Shown here: piece after piece, positions 48,169 to 59,442 of the stretch
How positions within the stretch are numbered: position 1 is the stretch's first letter
How the letters are laid out: every line of letters begins with the position of its first letter
Assembly: GCA_022605405.1 (NCBI GenBank)
Contig: JABYQQ010000001.1
Span: forward strand, 1,488,001 to 1,552,000
Length of the DNA: 64,000 bases
Direction of reading: 5' to 3'
Source: Earliella scabrosa
Lineage: Eukaryota; Basidiomycota; Agaricomycetes; Polyporales; Polyporaceae
Program-made: the position numbers and the translations under genes
Notes under the pieces: generated by a model
What the model was told of the DNA's origin: nothing
The model's input: only the letters and a program-made list of their open reading frames with translations
The model's database searches: none

Positions 48169-48359
48169 ACGACGGGCATACCAGAATTTTGTACGGGAGA
48201 AAAGGCGGTCAAAAAGAGCCACACAAGGCATGGTTGGCACTTCAGGAAACCTGTTCTGACCCTTTTGAACGCCTTTTCGCCAATACGTGACATAGCATGC
48301 CTCGTCCGACTCTTTTTGACCGCCTTTTCTCCAGTCGAAAATACCGGTTTGCCCGCCGT
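48169..48359. mobile_element. Foldback / MITE-like inverted repeat
   Basis: Left arm 48169-48232 and right arm 48296-48359 are inverted copies over about 64 bases. The central block GGAGAAAAGGCGGTCAAAAA (from about 48196; inverted, CTCTTTTTGACCGCC at about 48310) is identical in both arms. The loop is about 63 bases and contains a degenerate third copy of the arm motif (CCTTTTGAACGCCTTTTCGC). No coding capacity, and no clear target-site duplication was found at the arm ends. It could be a small non-autonomous transposon, or the stem of a structured transcript. Confidence 0.7.
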
Positions 48360-49260
48360 GCAGGCTGCTCTCGGACCGAGACCGAGGGCGGGACTTCGTC
48401 TTCGACAAGTCTTCGAAGTTCGGATGCAGCTGCGCAGAAGGTTCAAGGTTCCAAGAGACGTTGGTACATAGCGCTTCGCCCTTGGCAGCTGTTTTGTGGG
48501 CGCTCGGCCATGTCGGGGTGCGTCTCCCCACGTCGACACCTGTTCTTCTGCACTTGGATAGAATGGCTCCCATGATGTATTCGCGAGCGCGGTGGCGGCT
48601 GGGGGCACCCGTCGCATGGACGTGCTTCTTTGTTCAATACGACGCAATTCAGCACAGCGCTCTCGCAGCAAGTCGGGTCTGTCAACCAGACATGGTGAAC
48701 GCTCATGAAGATCTCGTACCTTCTCGCCATGTAGGAAGGAACTTGTGCAGATGGTATTGGAATCTTCAAGTTGCATGTGCGTCCACGAACCACACTCGTC
48801 ATCGAGCGCGAATACGATTATGGACGGGCGCCGCATATAAGCCACCACTTACCACTTACTGCTCAGTATCCCCGCGCACCTGCGCGCGGATCACCTCAAG
48901 CGATGCGCTCGAGCTGCACAACCCTGAGGTGTAAATGCTTGTGTCGCCACACCCGGTGCGATGTCGAGGCGGATGCGCTCGCGTATGATCCCCGATGTCT
49001 ACTGCCGCGCCACGGGAGATCTTCTAGCGTGCTTGCAAACGGCATCGGCGGGTATCAGCTGGGGGCTGGGGATTACAGCCATCCTTAGATTGGCCCCTGC
49101 GGGAGCAAATATTTACTGGAACACCTCGGTCGAGCAGTTAAGCCATCTGAGTCCGGACATGCCAGTCGGCAGAAAGCGGGGTACAAGACTACAACCTCCA
49201 GGAAGTGTTCCTCGAGCACGGTTTCAATACCGGTCACCCGAGGACTCCGCCCGAGAACAC
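48360..49260. other. Intergenic; 3' flank of EF-hand/ZZ gene
   Basis: No recognised gene. Includes CGAATACGATTATGG and TATAAGCC near 48825-48845 but no coherent frame on the plus strand. Confidence 0.4.
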
Positions 49261-52200
49261 TCATCCAGCAGACCGTGCCATGCGAAGGGCATCTTCCACC
49301 CTATCCATCTGTTCTCGAAGGGCAGACAGCTGTCCCTCAAAGTCGACCAGCCGGTCCCGGGTGGTCCAGTGCTTCTTTTGGTCCACCTCGGTACACCGGA
49401 CGCGGTTGTGCGTGCCGTTGTGCGCCCGTTGCGAGTCCGAGAAGCCGCCCTTGCCGCTCTCTTCGCATGTCTTGCATATGAAAGTGTCGGCTTCGTCTGT
49501 GCGATCCACTGGATGAGCTGCGCACAAGACCAGGCCGATCCGCCCTCGACGCACCAGGACAGTCTATGCAGTACCAGCAGGGCTGGAGTACTGCCGCGCG
49601 ACATGAGACGCACGTTGGACCCTTCACGCCTATGCAGAATGTACCGAAACATGTTAGATTGAGGGGGCAGTCAATGACCGGGTCTCGTCTCATACCAGTC
49701 GACGTCACGGGTTGGCTTTCCAGCGCGGGGGCCGGCGTCATAAGCGTTCTCGCGCGCTCCAGGCCTGCGGCAGCCTTGCGAAGAACGGCGCCAATATCCC
49801 TGTAGTAATTCAGAGGTGCGCAAATCTTGACGCAGTCGTGACTGGGGAGGTGAGGAGAGACGATGTCGTCCCGCGAACGTACGATTCGCTCAGTGCACTC
49901 GGGCTTGTCGCAGAAGTCAAAGGTGGCGCGCACGCCGCACTCGAGGCAGACCACGCGCGGGCCGCGGATCGTCAGCCGGCACGCGTCGCACGTCGTTCCT
50001 GCCTGCGTCAGTGTGTCTCGGAGGGCTTCTGGCAGGCGGGGTCCCGTGTTGACGGTCTGACCGTAGTTGAGCACCTTGCTTGGGTCGATAGCGGGGTCGA
50101 CGTCTGGATAGTCGTCCGCCTCGAGGAAGACGAGCTTGCGGAGGTTCTGTACTGACCAGAACTCGCTTCCGTCGTGCCAGTAATCGAACTGTGAACAAGT
50201 GGCGGTTAGACGGGGATCGATAGATTATAAGGCTAGGACTTGGCCTCACCAGCTCGTTGGCGAACACTTTGAATTTCTGATCGGGGTCGAAATGCTGCTG
50301 CGAGAACAGCGCTGGTTTTGGGGGTGTGAGCGAACGATCGCCCGAAAGCACTCTGGAAGCAAACACTACCTTCGAGCTCGTCATGCCGAGCGTTCACAGC
50401 AGAAAATACACGCTCCAACGAGCGGCCAGCGTCCCAGAGCTCGTTCTCGTGGATTGGCTGTGCCTTCGCGATGGTGAAGAGTTGAAGGTGACGGGTTAGA
50501 AGGAGATATATGAGAGGCATGAGAGACTGTGCACCGAAAAGCAGGGTCAACCCAACGCTTCACTGCCTCGACATGGAACACAACACCCACCTTCTCGACT
50601 CGTCCTTGGCCCAGGATGAGAGACAGCGTGTTGGGGGCGTCAATTCTGTACTTGACCTGCACCAGCCCCTCCCGCAGCCGCGCCTCTTCGGCATCCACGT
50701 AGTCTTGGAAGCGCTCACGCAGCGCCGAGGATAGGCGTGTGGGGTTGAACGACGAAGCCAAGGTGCAGATCTTCTTCCAGACCATGTCCAGGTACCTATG
50801 CACGGAGACGCGGTTGTCGGCGTGAATCTCGGAGCGCATTGCGAACATCTTCGCGCAGATTTTCAGAACCTTCTCGATGTACTCGGATGTGGATGCTTGC
50901 CAACCTGATTGTATGTCGTGAGATAGAGCGGAAGCCCGCAGAGCATCAGGGAATACCTATTGCCCAATAAGCTAGCCAGTGAGGGAGGCTGGCCGACAGT
51001 GAGAACGTGGCTGCACGACGATGACTGTGTAGCATACCTCCAGTTCTTCGGACACAAGCCTGTAAACTCGTTCACTTCCGCAAGCGTGATGAAGCCAGAG
51101 CCATCGTCGTCGAATGCCTCATTGATCGCCTGCAACCGGTGGATGTTGATGTGTTCCAAAGCCCACTCGTCACTGTTGCTGATGGGACGAGCAGGCACTG
51201 GCTTCCGTGTGATCCCAAAGCTGTCGAAGAGCCTTGTCATGCCCAGATCCTACGAAAAGGGTCAACATACTTTTCAAAAAGATAGTAATGATACTCACTG
51301 TTGGCTGCGTACGGCTATTTCTTAGCTCTCGCCTGTACTTGTCGTGTAGCGCGAACACAAAGTGTCGTGCCTTCACCTGTCCCGGCCATCTCTACAGACG
51401 GGTGAGTGTGGGAGAAGAGATCGAGGGACAGTGACCATCGTACCATCTCCTTCCACAGCGCTTGTATGACCTGTGATGCAGATCAGCAAGAACTGGACTG
51501 GGAAAGGTGTTTCACTCACGGGATCGACAACCTGGTCATGAGCGCCGGACCTCATCTGGACAAGCATGGTATTGGTAGCATCGGTGATCGCGTGCTCGAC
51601 ATTGCGCTGAAGGTTGCTGAACTGCAGCTCGAACTTGTTCTAGAAAACCTCCCGGTTCCCGTCGATGGTGAGCTCCGGGATCTCCGTGTTCACCTCAAAC
51701 CTCACGACCTTCAAGTACTCGATGCTGTTCTGATCCAGGTGCAGTGCCGGATTGGTTACTGTGGAACGCCTCAACGAATGGGCACTGGAATCGACGTCTC
51801 CGCGAGCGGCCGCTTTCGTGCCTTTCGAGATCCGGTGGCCTTCGAAACGAAGCTGAAGGTCCAGGAGAGCATTGTCGTCGTTGATGACAGTCTCAGTCCC
51901 ACCCCTCGTCCGGATGTATGCGTCCAGTCTCCGTTGCTCCGGAGAGACCGCCTGAGCAAGGAGGGTCACGGCCGTCTCGAGGGTGCTGCCCATCTCTTGA
52001 AGCCGTTTGCCCACGTCGTCCAGCTTGCGATCCATGTCGGCGATAGTGACAGCCGTGTATAGGGAGAGGACCCCTAGAAAGTCGTCGCGACGTTCCTTGA
52101 ACGTTGTTACGTAGCCTGCCAGGGTCTTGTTCCAGAGAGACGCGGCAACCACCTTCGCGATAGATGTCTTCCGCGCGTAGACGTCACATGCGTTCGCACA

Positions 52201-53016
52201 AGCTTTCATGTCGTTCTCTGCCTGGTCTATGACAGTCTTTATGTTCTCTTGGAGTGTCTTGCCTGTGCGGTCCGCGACGGATCCGTTCTTGAGGACGCGG
52301 AGTCTGTAGAACATTAGACTGTGAATCCGCCAATGTGTCAACAGATGCCATACTCGCAGACAGTGTTCATCATGTCTCTCATTGAAAGGAACAGCAGCTC
52401 GATCTTCCTGTCGTTGTCATGACGGTCTATGTTGAGCTTGATGATGACCCGGAACGTGAATACAGCGGCTAGAGAAGTATGAGCTTCATTTTCACACTGC
52501 ATAGACTGTAGAGCACACCTGAGATGTATGGATGTGCTTGAGACAGGCCATCTAGCGCCTGTAGAAGCCCGGGGAGGGAATCGCGCAAGACGTTGCCTCC
52601 CAGTCTCATGCCGATTGACTCAAATACTTCCTTGGGCGGAATGGGTACATCCGGCATACTCGCTTTGATGTCGTGGAACGTGTCGGCTGATGATGACGTG
52701 CGTTGAGAACGCCTAGTGGAGGGAAAGATATCTGACGCAATTACGACTTACCCGCCCTGGTCAACATACGTTTGGCCGAATTCCCTCTGGACTTTGTCTT
52801 TGGAGGCGTGGTGATTGTAACAGCCTGCGCAACAGGCTCCGATGGTAACTCCGAGTCTGGAGCAGCCGGGTTGTGTGGTAGGGTAGTCGTCTGGAGGTCT
52901 AGGTGTGTCTCGTCATCCTGGGCGGGTGATGGAGGCTTGAGGGCGCCGGCGATTTCGGTTTGCACGGGCGGATTTGCGCTGGTAGCTCGAGTACAATATC
53001 TCTTGAAGCGACGCAT
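49261..53016 (-). CDS. EF-hand protein with two ZZ-like zinc fingers
   Basis: Multi-exon gene. The ATG at 53016 ('MRRFKRYCTRATS') opens a Pro/Ser-rich disordered N-terminus. Helical exons follow: 'PPKEVFESIGMRLGGNVLRD' and 'LDGLSQAHPYISG' (52657-52520), and 'AVFTFRVIIKLNIDRHDNDR' (about 52470). The next is the exon starting near 52310 ('LRVLKNGSVADRTGKTL', 'ACANACDVYARK'). A canonical EF-hand loop 'DDDGSGFITLAE' lies at about 51125-51085 in 'NEAFDDDGSGFITLAEVNEF'. Further on is 'FDYWHDGSEFW'. Two Cys/His fingers follow. One has 'CDACRLTIRGPRVVCLEC' with 'HLPSHDCVK' (about 49990-49830). The other has 'CVSCRAAVLQPCWYCIDCP' joined by an intron to 'DEADTFICKTC' and 'HNGTHNRV'. The end is a short coiled coil, 'LREQMDRVEDALRMARSAG', with TGA at 49261-49263. 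Families with this layout are found in mushrooms and are uncharacterised. Calcium binding and zinc binding are predicted from the motifs only. Confidence 0.82.
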
Positions 53017-53562
53017 ACTGTACGAAAGCTGGGTGAGTGAATGCAAGGGTCATGAATATATAGATATAAGCATACAGACGCATGTAGAACACGAGTAAAG
53101 CATCCACATCGATCCTTGCCGCAGGCCCGCGAATGGAAGGCGCTTACTGTCAATTGTATCGCATGCTGCGAGTCGCGCTCAGCGTTTCGACTCAACAAAC
53201 AGCGTAAGCAAACAGCCTGAATGCAGGGAGCATGTGCTCACCGGACTCGTATGAACCGCATCTCACAGCTACAATGAACTTCTCCATGTCCACCTGCATC
53301 ATTGCAGGCAGCAAGAGACGCCGTACCACGCTGTGGCGGTTTGCTAGATGAACGACAGATGACAGCGTACGTATAGAGCAAGGCTATACACCAGATCACG
53401 ATGCAAGGAAGCTGCATTGCATCCATACTCCGAAACGCCAGCGGTAGGCACTGTGAGACGTGTCAGTTTTCCTCAATAGGCAATAACGTAGCGATATACT
53501 GGAGGTAGGCAGGTTTGGCAATTGTGGAGACCTCACGCATCTGCATTGAGCGTTAAGATCAT

Positions 53563-54466
53563 GGCATTGCACTAGGTGCGAGAATTGGTACCGTCTGTGG
53601 ACGTTCGAGCAGGAAAGAGGAACTTGAATTTATGACCATAGTGAGGCCCCGGGCATCTTCCGCGGAACTGTGTCCGGATTTTGCATACTTTGACTGCCTT
53701 ATAAGGCAGGAGACCTTGTCCGACTTTGCATATTCGACGACCTCATTCTTGGTAGGCGCCCGCGAAGCGCCCACAAACCTTGTCCAATGTTTGCATACTT
53801 GAGGTGTGTCAAGAGGCATCCATGGGCGCCTAAGAAAAGCCGCCAGGTACTCCTAGTACGATCGACCAGTGCGCGGATGATTTTTGCTTTGGGCTTCACA
53901 GACAGACTCGAACGTTGCTCGAACAACTGAAAAGCGATGGATTTGGGACGGATTTTCCCCAAATCAAGGCCTATTGGCACCCATCACGTGACTGACCCTT
54001 GTCCGAGTTTGCATACTCAAGGGCCAAAAGTTTGCATATTTCAGGCCGAAAATGGGTGTTTTGGCCGGACACAGTTCCGCGGGAGATGCCCGGGGCCTCC
54101 ATAGTGGACGTTCGTGCCCATCAGACGCTGGCGTCGAACAAGGTAGCGGTGTACATTAACTGGACAGCACCGGAGGTCACTTTGCCGGAGTGGTTAACGG
54201 GATCGCCTGCTATTGCAGCTGTGAGCGGTTGGGCTTTGCCCGCGAGTGTTCGAATCGCTCAGGTGACGCTTTTTGTTTCTGCGGGGGTAGCGTTCATCTT
54301 CGCAATAGTACTAGTCCTTGCAGGTGCGGCCGGCCGACGCTCCCGCGTTGGTCGAGAATACTTAGCTAGGTTGCACTTGTTGGATTATCGGCGCTTGAGT
54401 GACCTGAGAAGATTACACTCAAGCGTCTGGGCCACAATTTCAACTCTGACGCACCCCCCGTTATAG
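53563..54466 (+). pseudogene. Candidate reading frame interrupted by the MITE
   Basis: In the plus strand a frame is open from after a TAA at about 53560 to the left target duplication. The sequence right of the element continues in the same frame if the element and one target copy are ignored. The right part encodes 'VAVYINWTAPEVTLPEW', then a possible 42-base in-frame intron (GTGAGC...CAG). After it come a strong membrane helix 'VTLFVSAGVAFIFAIVLVL' and a basic tail, with stop at 54464-54466. The protein is not recognised. Evidence that this was ever a gene is only the continuity of the frame and the helix. Confidence 0.3.
53643..54099. mobile_element. MITE: 457 bases, 35-base terminal inverted repeats, 6-base target duplication
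   Basis: Terminal inverted repeats are 53643-53677 and 54065-54099. They start GAGGCCCCGGGCATCT, end in the complement, and differ at one position. Flanking direct repeats CATAGT lie at 53637-53642 and 54100-54105. Inside, TTTGCATA occurs five times in the same orientation (53680, 53725, 53790, 54008, 54031). Four copies are preceded within a few bases by TGTCC. No transposase frame is present. It is therefore a non-autonomous DNA element mobilised in trans. Near-identical ends and an intact duplication suggest a fairly recent insertion. The superfamily is not certain from a 6-base duplication. Confidence 0.92.
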
Positions 54467-55547
54467 TCGCACTAAGGGTTGAATGTGGGTTTCTCTGCCC
54501 ACGCTTGATGCGAGTGGTCGAATGACGAGCTGCAGCTGGCGAGCTCATTGTCCTGGAGTTGCGCTAATCGCTCCATGACGCAGATAACAACAACTGGGAT
54601 CTTGACATCACTCTCTAGAACTTATCATCGAGAGCGAACTCCTGACATTGGACCTCTAGACATGCCTCTTTGGCGAGGGCGATCCGAGGTCTTCCGTATA
54701 CAAGTGCCACACGGAAGAAACTCAGTGGACTCCGGCGAAGCTTCTGCACCTGCATGCTCCCTCTTCTCAACCCTCTGTCGCCCTACAAGGCAAAGGAATC
54801 TGGATCGCACCTGGAAAACACTGATGCACCCCTCAGTTCACCTGTCTAGGCATAGTTATCCTGGCCGAGGTACAACGTCACCGCTCAAGAACCACTGCCT
54901 GGACCGGGGAGACGCCCATATGGACGACCTCGCAGTGCAAACGTTGGCTCGACCCATACAGGGACCCTATCCGGATTGCGGCATCCATGGTCTGGAGTCG
55001 TCCGCCCTGCTTCGAGTCTCGGGGGCGACGGAGAGAAGGCTGAAGCTGTGTTGTGTAACCTTGGGTGTGCGATGTTTGCGCCAGCGTACGTGTGAGCTCT
55101 CCGGAGATGAGTTTAGTTCTCCATTCAAAGGCTGATAACACTTTTTCGCGAGCGCAGGTGACATCCTTCATACAGTACCACTGCAACATGGTTCTGAGCC
55201 AACTTCCAGCCAGATCGAGTTCCAGCGCTTACAGCGAGCGCTGGGTGGCAAGACTCCTCTAGAACGGCTAGAACGAAGAAAGCCGGTACATGCATGCAGA
55301 CCTAGCGAGACAATCGCTGAAGCCAATCTCGAGTTCTATATACTACTGTGCGCCGTCTGGACTGGGGAGGCGAAGCGCAGTGCGACGCAGTGCTCCTGTA
55401 CGGTAGACCTCGCTCGGTTCTAGGCCCGGTCCCACAGTCGACGCCGTCTCGCTCCGGTCGAGACCCGCGATCGGTCGTCGCCCTGTGGCTCTATACAAAT
55501 ACCTCTCGTCCAGATATCTTCCTCACTTCCACTCTCCTCTAATCCTC
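54467..55547. other. Intergenic; no gene recognised
   Basis: A 195-codon frame (54548-55135) is open but has no recognisable motif and weak codon character. The last 200 bases (TCTATACAAATACC near 55490) are the presumed promoter of the next gene. Confidence 0.4.
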
Positions 55548-56687
55548 ATGCACTATCGAACCCCAACTTTCGCCGCTGTGGGCTTGTCCGACATGCCTAC
55601 TGACTCGCTGTCGCACCCAACACATCCCTCCAACAAACGCAGACGATACTCGCAGACGGCACCATCTGAAAGCACCACGGCGACATCTTCGCGAGCCATG
55701 ACAGGGGCATGCACACCAGACCGACGCCAGAAACGTCCCCGGCACTCCGCAGACACGAACGCATCGCAGGATGCGACACTCCCGACTCTGATCCCACGGC
55801 TAGGGGAGCCGAGCTCGTCGAAACCCACGCGGGCAAGGGGTCATGGGGACATAACCCATAGCACCAGACGCGACAGCGTCAGCAAGACAGAAGTGAAGAA
55901 AGAGCGCGAGGCGAGGTGGAAGGCTTGGTGTGAGGAGCACCGTTGGGAGCCCAAGGACGACCCGGGCTACAAGCAGAAAGTCGGGAGCAAGGAGGTGCAC
56001 AGGTCCGATGGTGAGTATTTTCCCTCCGGTTGCCCGCTGCGTGCACCGCGGACCGGGAATGGCTTGCTCATCCATGCGCCTCCTGTGCAGCCATGACGTA
56101 CTTCCGCCTGAAGGATTACGAGATCGACACGCTCCCGTACGTGACGTTCGACAACGAGCACAACCCCATGATCCCCGGAAAGTCGTACACCCTCGCGAAC
56201 CTCCACACGCTCGTCTCGCGCAAGTACGCGTTCCTCGCGGGCCTCGACCCCGCCGTGAGCATGAAGACGCAGGAGGTGGACTTCTTGAAGCGCGGCTGGG
56301 AGCTGTTCGAAGCCGAGTACGTCTCCTTCTTCCCCTTGTCCACACTGCCTCCAGGTCCTGACGGGCGGTCACAGCACGAAGAAGCTCGAGGAGCGCATGA
56401 AGGCGAAGGGCAAGACGCGCAAGGCGCTCGTCGTCGGCGTGATCTTCATTCCACGCCAGCGCAGCACGGAGCAGTTCGGGCCCAAAGTGAAGCCACGTCC
56501 GTTCGGCTCGTGGACAACGCGCGTGTACGAGGACGGGGTGTACATAGGAGAGTGGCTCAACTTCCAATTCGACCCGGACGACGACGACTTTGAGGACAAC
56601 TACCGCAAGTATGTGAGGTTCCGCCCCAAGGGCGCGGACTGGCAGTGGGTGCTGGATGACGCGTATGACGACTGTTGTTGTTACTAG
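55548..56687 (+). CDS. XPA C-terminal-domain-like protein (tentative)
   Basis: The ATG at 55548 starts a 120-residue basic, Ser/Thr-rich disordered segment with 'KRRRYSQ' and 'RRQKRPRH', plausible nuclear signals. Then comes a charged helix 'KKEREARWKAWCEEHRWEPK'. After an intron the conserved core reads 'AMTYFRLKDYEIDTLPYVTF', 'NEHNPMIPGKSYTLANL' and 'HTLVSRKYAFLAGL'. Its spacing resembles the DNA-binding C-terminal domain of nucleotide-excision-repair factor XPA ('AK..Y.LKD.DL', 'NPH', 'LY'), but the XPA zinc finger is absent. A second intron starts GTACGTCTCC at about 56319. The last exon reads 'RKALVVGVIFIPRQRSTEQF', an acidic stretch, and 'DDCCCY' with TAG at 56685-56687. Family assignment is by eye only. 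It may equally be a mushroom-specific nuclear protein. Confidence 0.65.
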
Positions 56688-57700
56688 ACTTCTCGGTAAG
56701 TCGAATCATGGCTTTTCTCTCGAACGTGCAGTGGCTGACATGTTTGCCCCGCAGAGCTTATTGTATCGATTAGATTGGATGTATCATAGCCCAGAAGATT
56801 GTATTCATCGTTAATCGCGAACAAATCCACGCGTTCTCCTGACACCCCCAACGTACCTCGCTGCGCGTCCCACTGGGTCACTAGCCCAAGGAGTAGATCG
56901 CTTGCGGTTGCGTGCCTTCGCTTCATTCCGAGCTCGTGCCACACTCCTGTCGCGCCGCTACACCCCGAGCCCATGCGTCTAGCAATTTGCGGGCTTGTAT
57001 AAGCGTTCAGCGAGAGCCGTGTGGTCGACCACTTGGACTCCCCTAGCCCCTCGCGCGGTAATCGCGCCTTGTGCCTCTAGCCTCCGCCCTGTCGCGCGCT
57101 CGCGCGACGCCTCCAAAGTCCTTCCGGACCGCGGTCACGAAGAGGCTCAGCATGGCTGGAACTCTGACGGGCACTGGAGCGGCCGCGGCTGTGATCGGTG
57201 TCCCTAGTAGAAGACGGCACGGTGGCGTCTGCAAGTAAAGCGCGCGCGGATGGCCAGAACACGACAGTACCTGCAGCGCGAACCTAGGGAAGCCCTCCTG
57301 ACGGCCGCGCCAACAGCAGCGGGCGATGCGTCCAGGTCTGTTCATTGGCAGATCCGACAGATCCACATGCCCTATGTGGCGCGCTCGATGTCCAGATCTA
57401 CCAAGAACAGACGCACGGGCGCGGTGGATGGTGTCACTCACGCAGTGGCTGCTTCAGTTTGTTCCCTGAGCTTATCGGATGAATCCCGACGCAGACGCAG
57501 CGTGCGCGACGTTGAAGGGGGGACAGTCGAGCGTGGGCCTATGTAGATACCAGTCCTCGAGTTCTGAGTGTGGGTACCAATCTGATATCTAACTCCCAAG
57601 CTTCCTACAAACACGTACGACGTTGACAGACGACAGAAACAGCTTCTACTAACCAATCGCTCAAGAATACGACCACGACAGCGGCGAACTTCTGCCGGTG
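56688..57700. other. Convergent intergenic region; no gene recognised
   Basis: Contains the 3' flanks of the XPA-like gene and the second DUF6533 gene. Open frames up to 132 codons overlap antisense and are GC-driven. Confidence 0.45.
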
Positions 57701-59442
57701 TCATGCCGGCAGATACACCAACGTCACAGGGGGCTTATGACTTGCAAGATCGTCCCGCGCTCCGCACGTCTCCTCCGAGTCGGCGGCGTGGATGTTCACC
57801 GGCGCCATGAAGTCCGCCGGGTCCAAGCGCGAGCCGAGGGGGCCAATGACGCGATCGAGGACCGACGACGACGAATCAGTCTCGAATAGGTCTTGGTGTT
57901 GTGTTCTTCTCTTCACGTTTTGGAGGTCGAAGAGGAACTGGGAGGTGATGATGGAGATCATCCTGCGAGGGGTGAAGATCAGGTGCGACCCCGGGAGAGC
58001 AGATGAAGCGTTGGGCACGAAACGCACGGTTCTGCGAAGGGAACGACCAAGGATGCTTCCTGTAGTCCAGGTCCAATCTACAATGCGGCGTTGGTGTAAG
58101 TGGCGGGCACGTCATTTCGATACAATCGCTTACCGAGAGGAGAGAGAACGCCAAGTGCAAGATATTCAGTACCGATAGAATCCTGTGTAGCAGAGTGGTG
58201 TTACGGAGGGAATTGATGAAGACGCGCGGCACTCACACAAAGTACACAATTCCTGTGTTGAAACGTCAGCTCGTGGAGCGAGGATTGAAATGTAGAATCA
58301 CACCCACCGTTGCGGTACAGCAACACCGAGAACGAAGGGACGCTTTCATGGAGATCTTCGCTCCGAATAGTCTTGTACGTTGCAGCCCAGGTGATGCCGA
58401 CGACCAGTGCGTCGGCTAGGATGAAAGATCCTCGGGACAACCCTACGACTGTACATTGAATGTCATGGGATGCAAATACCGCGCAAGCAGCTTGATAAAC
58501 GAACATCTGACGAGGTTCGTGAGTCAGGACACCAGTAGACAAAGATCATAAAAATAACCACCAACATGACAAATAGCCGGGGATCCGGCAAAGTTAAAAC
58601 GCCAATGCACCCGAACGGCGGCTCATACACCCCTTTGGACCACCGATAGTGGAGCTGAGTACATCTCTAAGCCTAACGCTTACAAACGAGTGATTTGATG
58701 ACGTACTGTATTGACTATGAGAGGAAGCGTCGACAGCACTAGCACTGGCGCGGCTGCGTACCACCGTCGTCCGGTTATCGCATATACGCGCAGGGTTGAA
58801 AAAACTGTGGCGGAAGACTCATGAGAAACATAGTCAACCTATTGAGGGAACGGATCGCTCACGCGCCCAGGGAATATACTGGAGCATCTCCAGCGTTATT
58901 GACGCTAATACAGAAGCTTCGCAGCTCCAGAGAATGTCAGCCTCGTCTTATCGATAGCCATGCTACAAAGTTCGAGGTACCTCTGTAGCGTTCGACGAGT
59001 CAGGGCTACTAAGGATGCAACAGCCATACCAAGCAGCCATATTCAGCATCCACTCACTTCTTTCGATAGTGCATAATTTCCAGAGAAGCCGGAGGCGAAG
59101 TAGATGATAGGAAGATATCGATTGGCGAAGAACAGGAATGTCGCCCCGCTGACTTGTCCCTTCCAAAAGAGTGTGACTTCCTGATCGAAGGTAGTCGCCC
59201 AGGCATACACGAGCCATGCTGCAAGTTACATCCGTTAGCACATTGGAAGCACGGATCGCTCCTATACCACGCACCGACGATGGCGACCACTACATAGTTA
59301 CTGTATGCGCTGCGGACGGTGTGCAAATGGTGTGAGGTCCCAGACGGCCGTAGTGAACAGTCAGAACAAATCGGTCTACTCACATGGTTGTTGAAAGCGC
59401 GACCAATTGAGCAATTACATCGTCCGGAAGTGATGACGTCAT
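57701..59442 (-). CDS. DUF6533-family seven-helix membrane protein (second copy)
   Basis: The ATG at 59442 gives 'MTSSLPDDVIAQLVALSTTM' then GTGAGTAG. The next exons encode 'NYVVVAIV' and then the hallmark 'VYAWATTFDQEVTLFWKG' and 'FLFFANRYLPIIYFASGFSG' (59222-59060). This corresponds to the 'YDHLLTFGDEVELIW' block of the first copy. Later exons: 'GSFILADALVVGITWAATYK' with 'SFSVLLYRNG' (58440-58310), 'GIVYFV', 'ILSVLNILHLAFSLLS' (about 58185-58140), and 'RMISIITSQFLFDLQNVKRR' (about 57960). The C-terminal tail ends 'VTLVYLPA' with TGA at 57701-57703. Exons between 59050 and 58450 are not fully resolved. The two copies are clearly divergent, so they are not a recent duplication. Confidence 0.82.
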
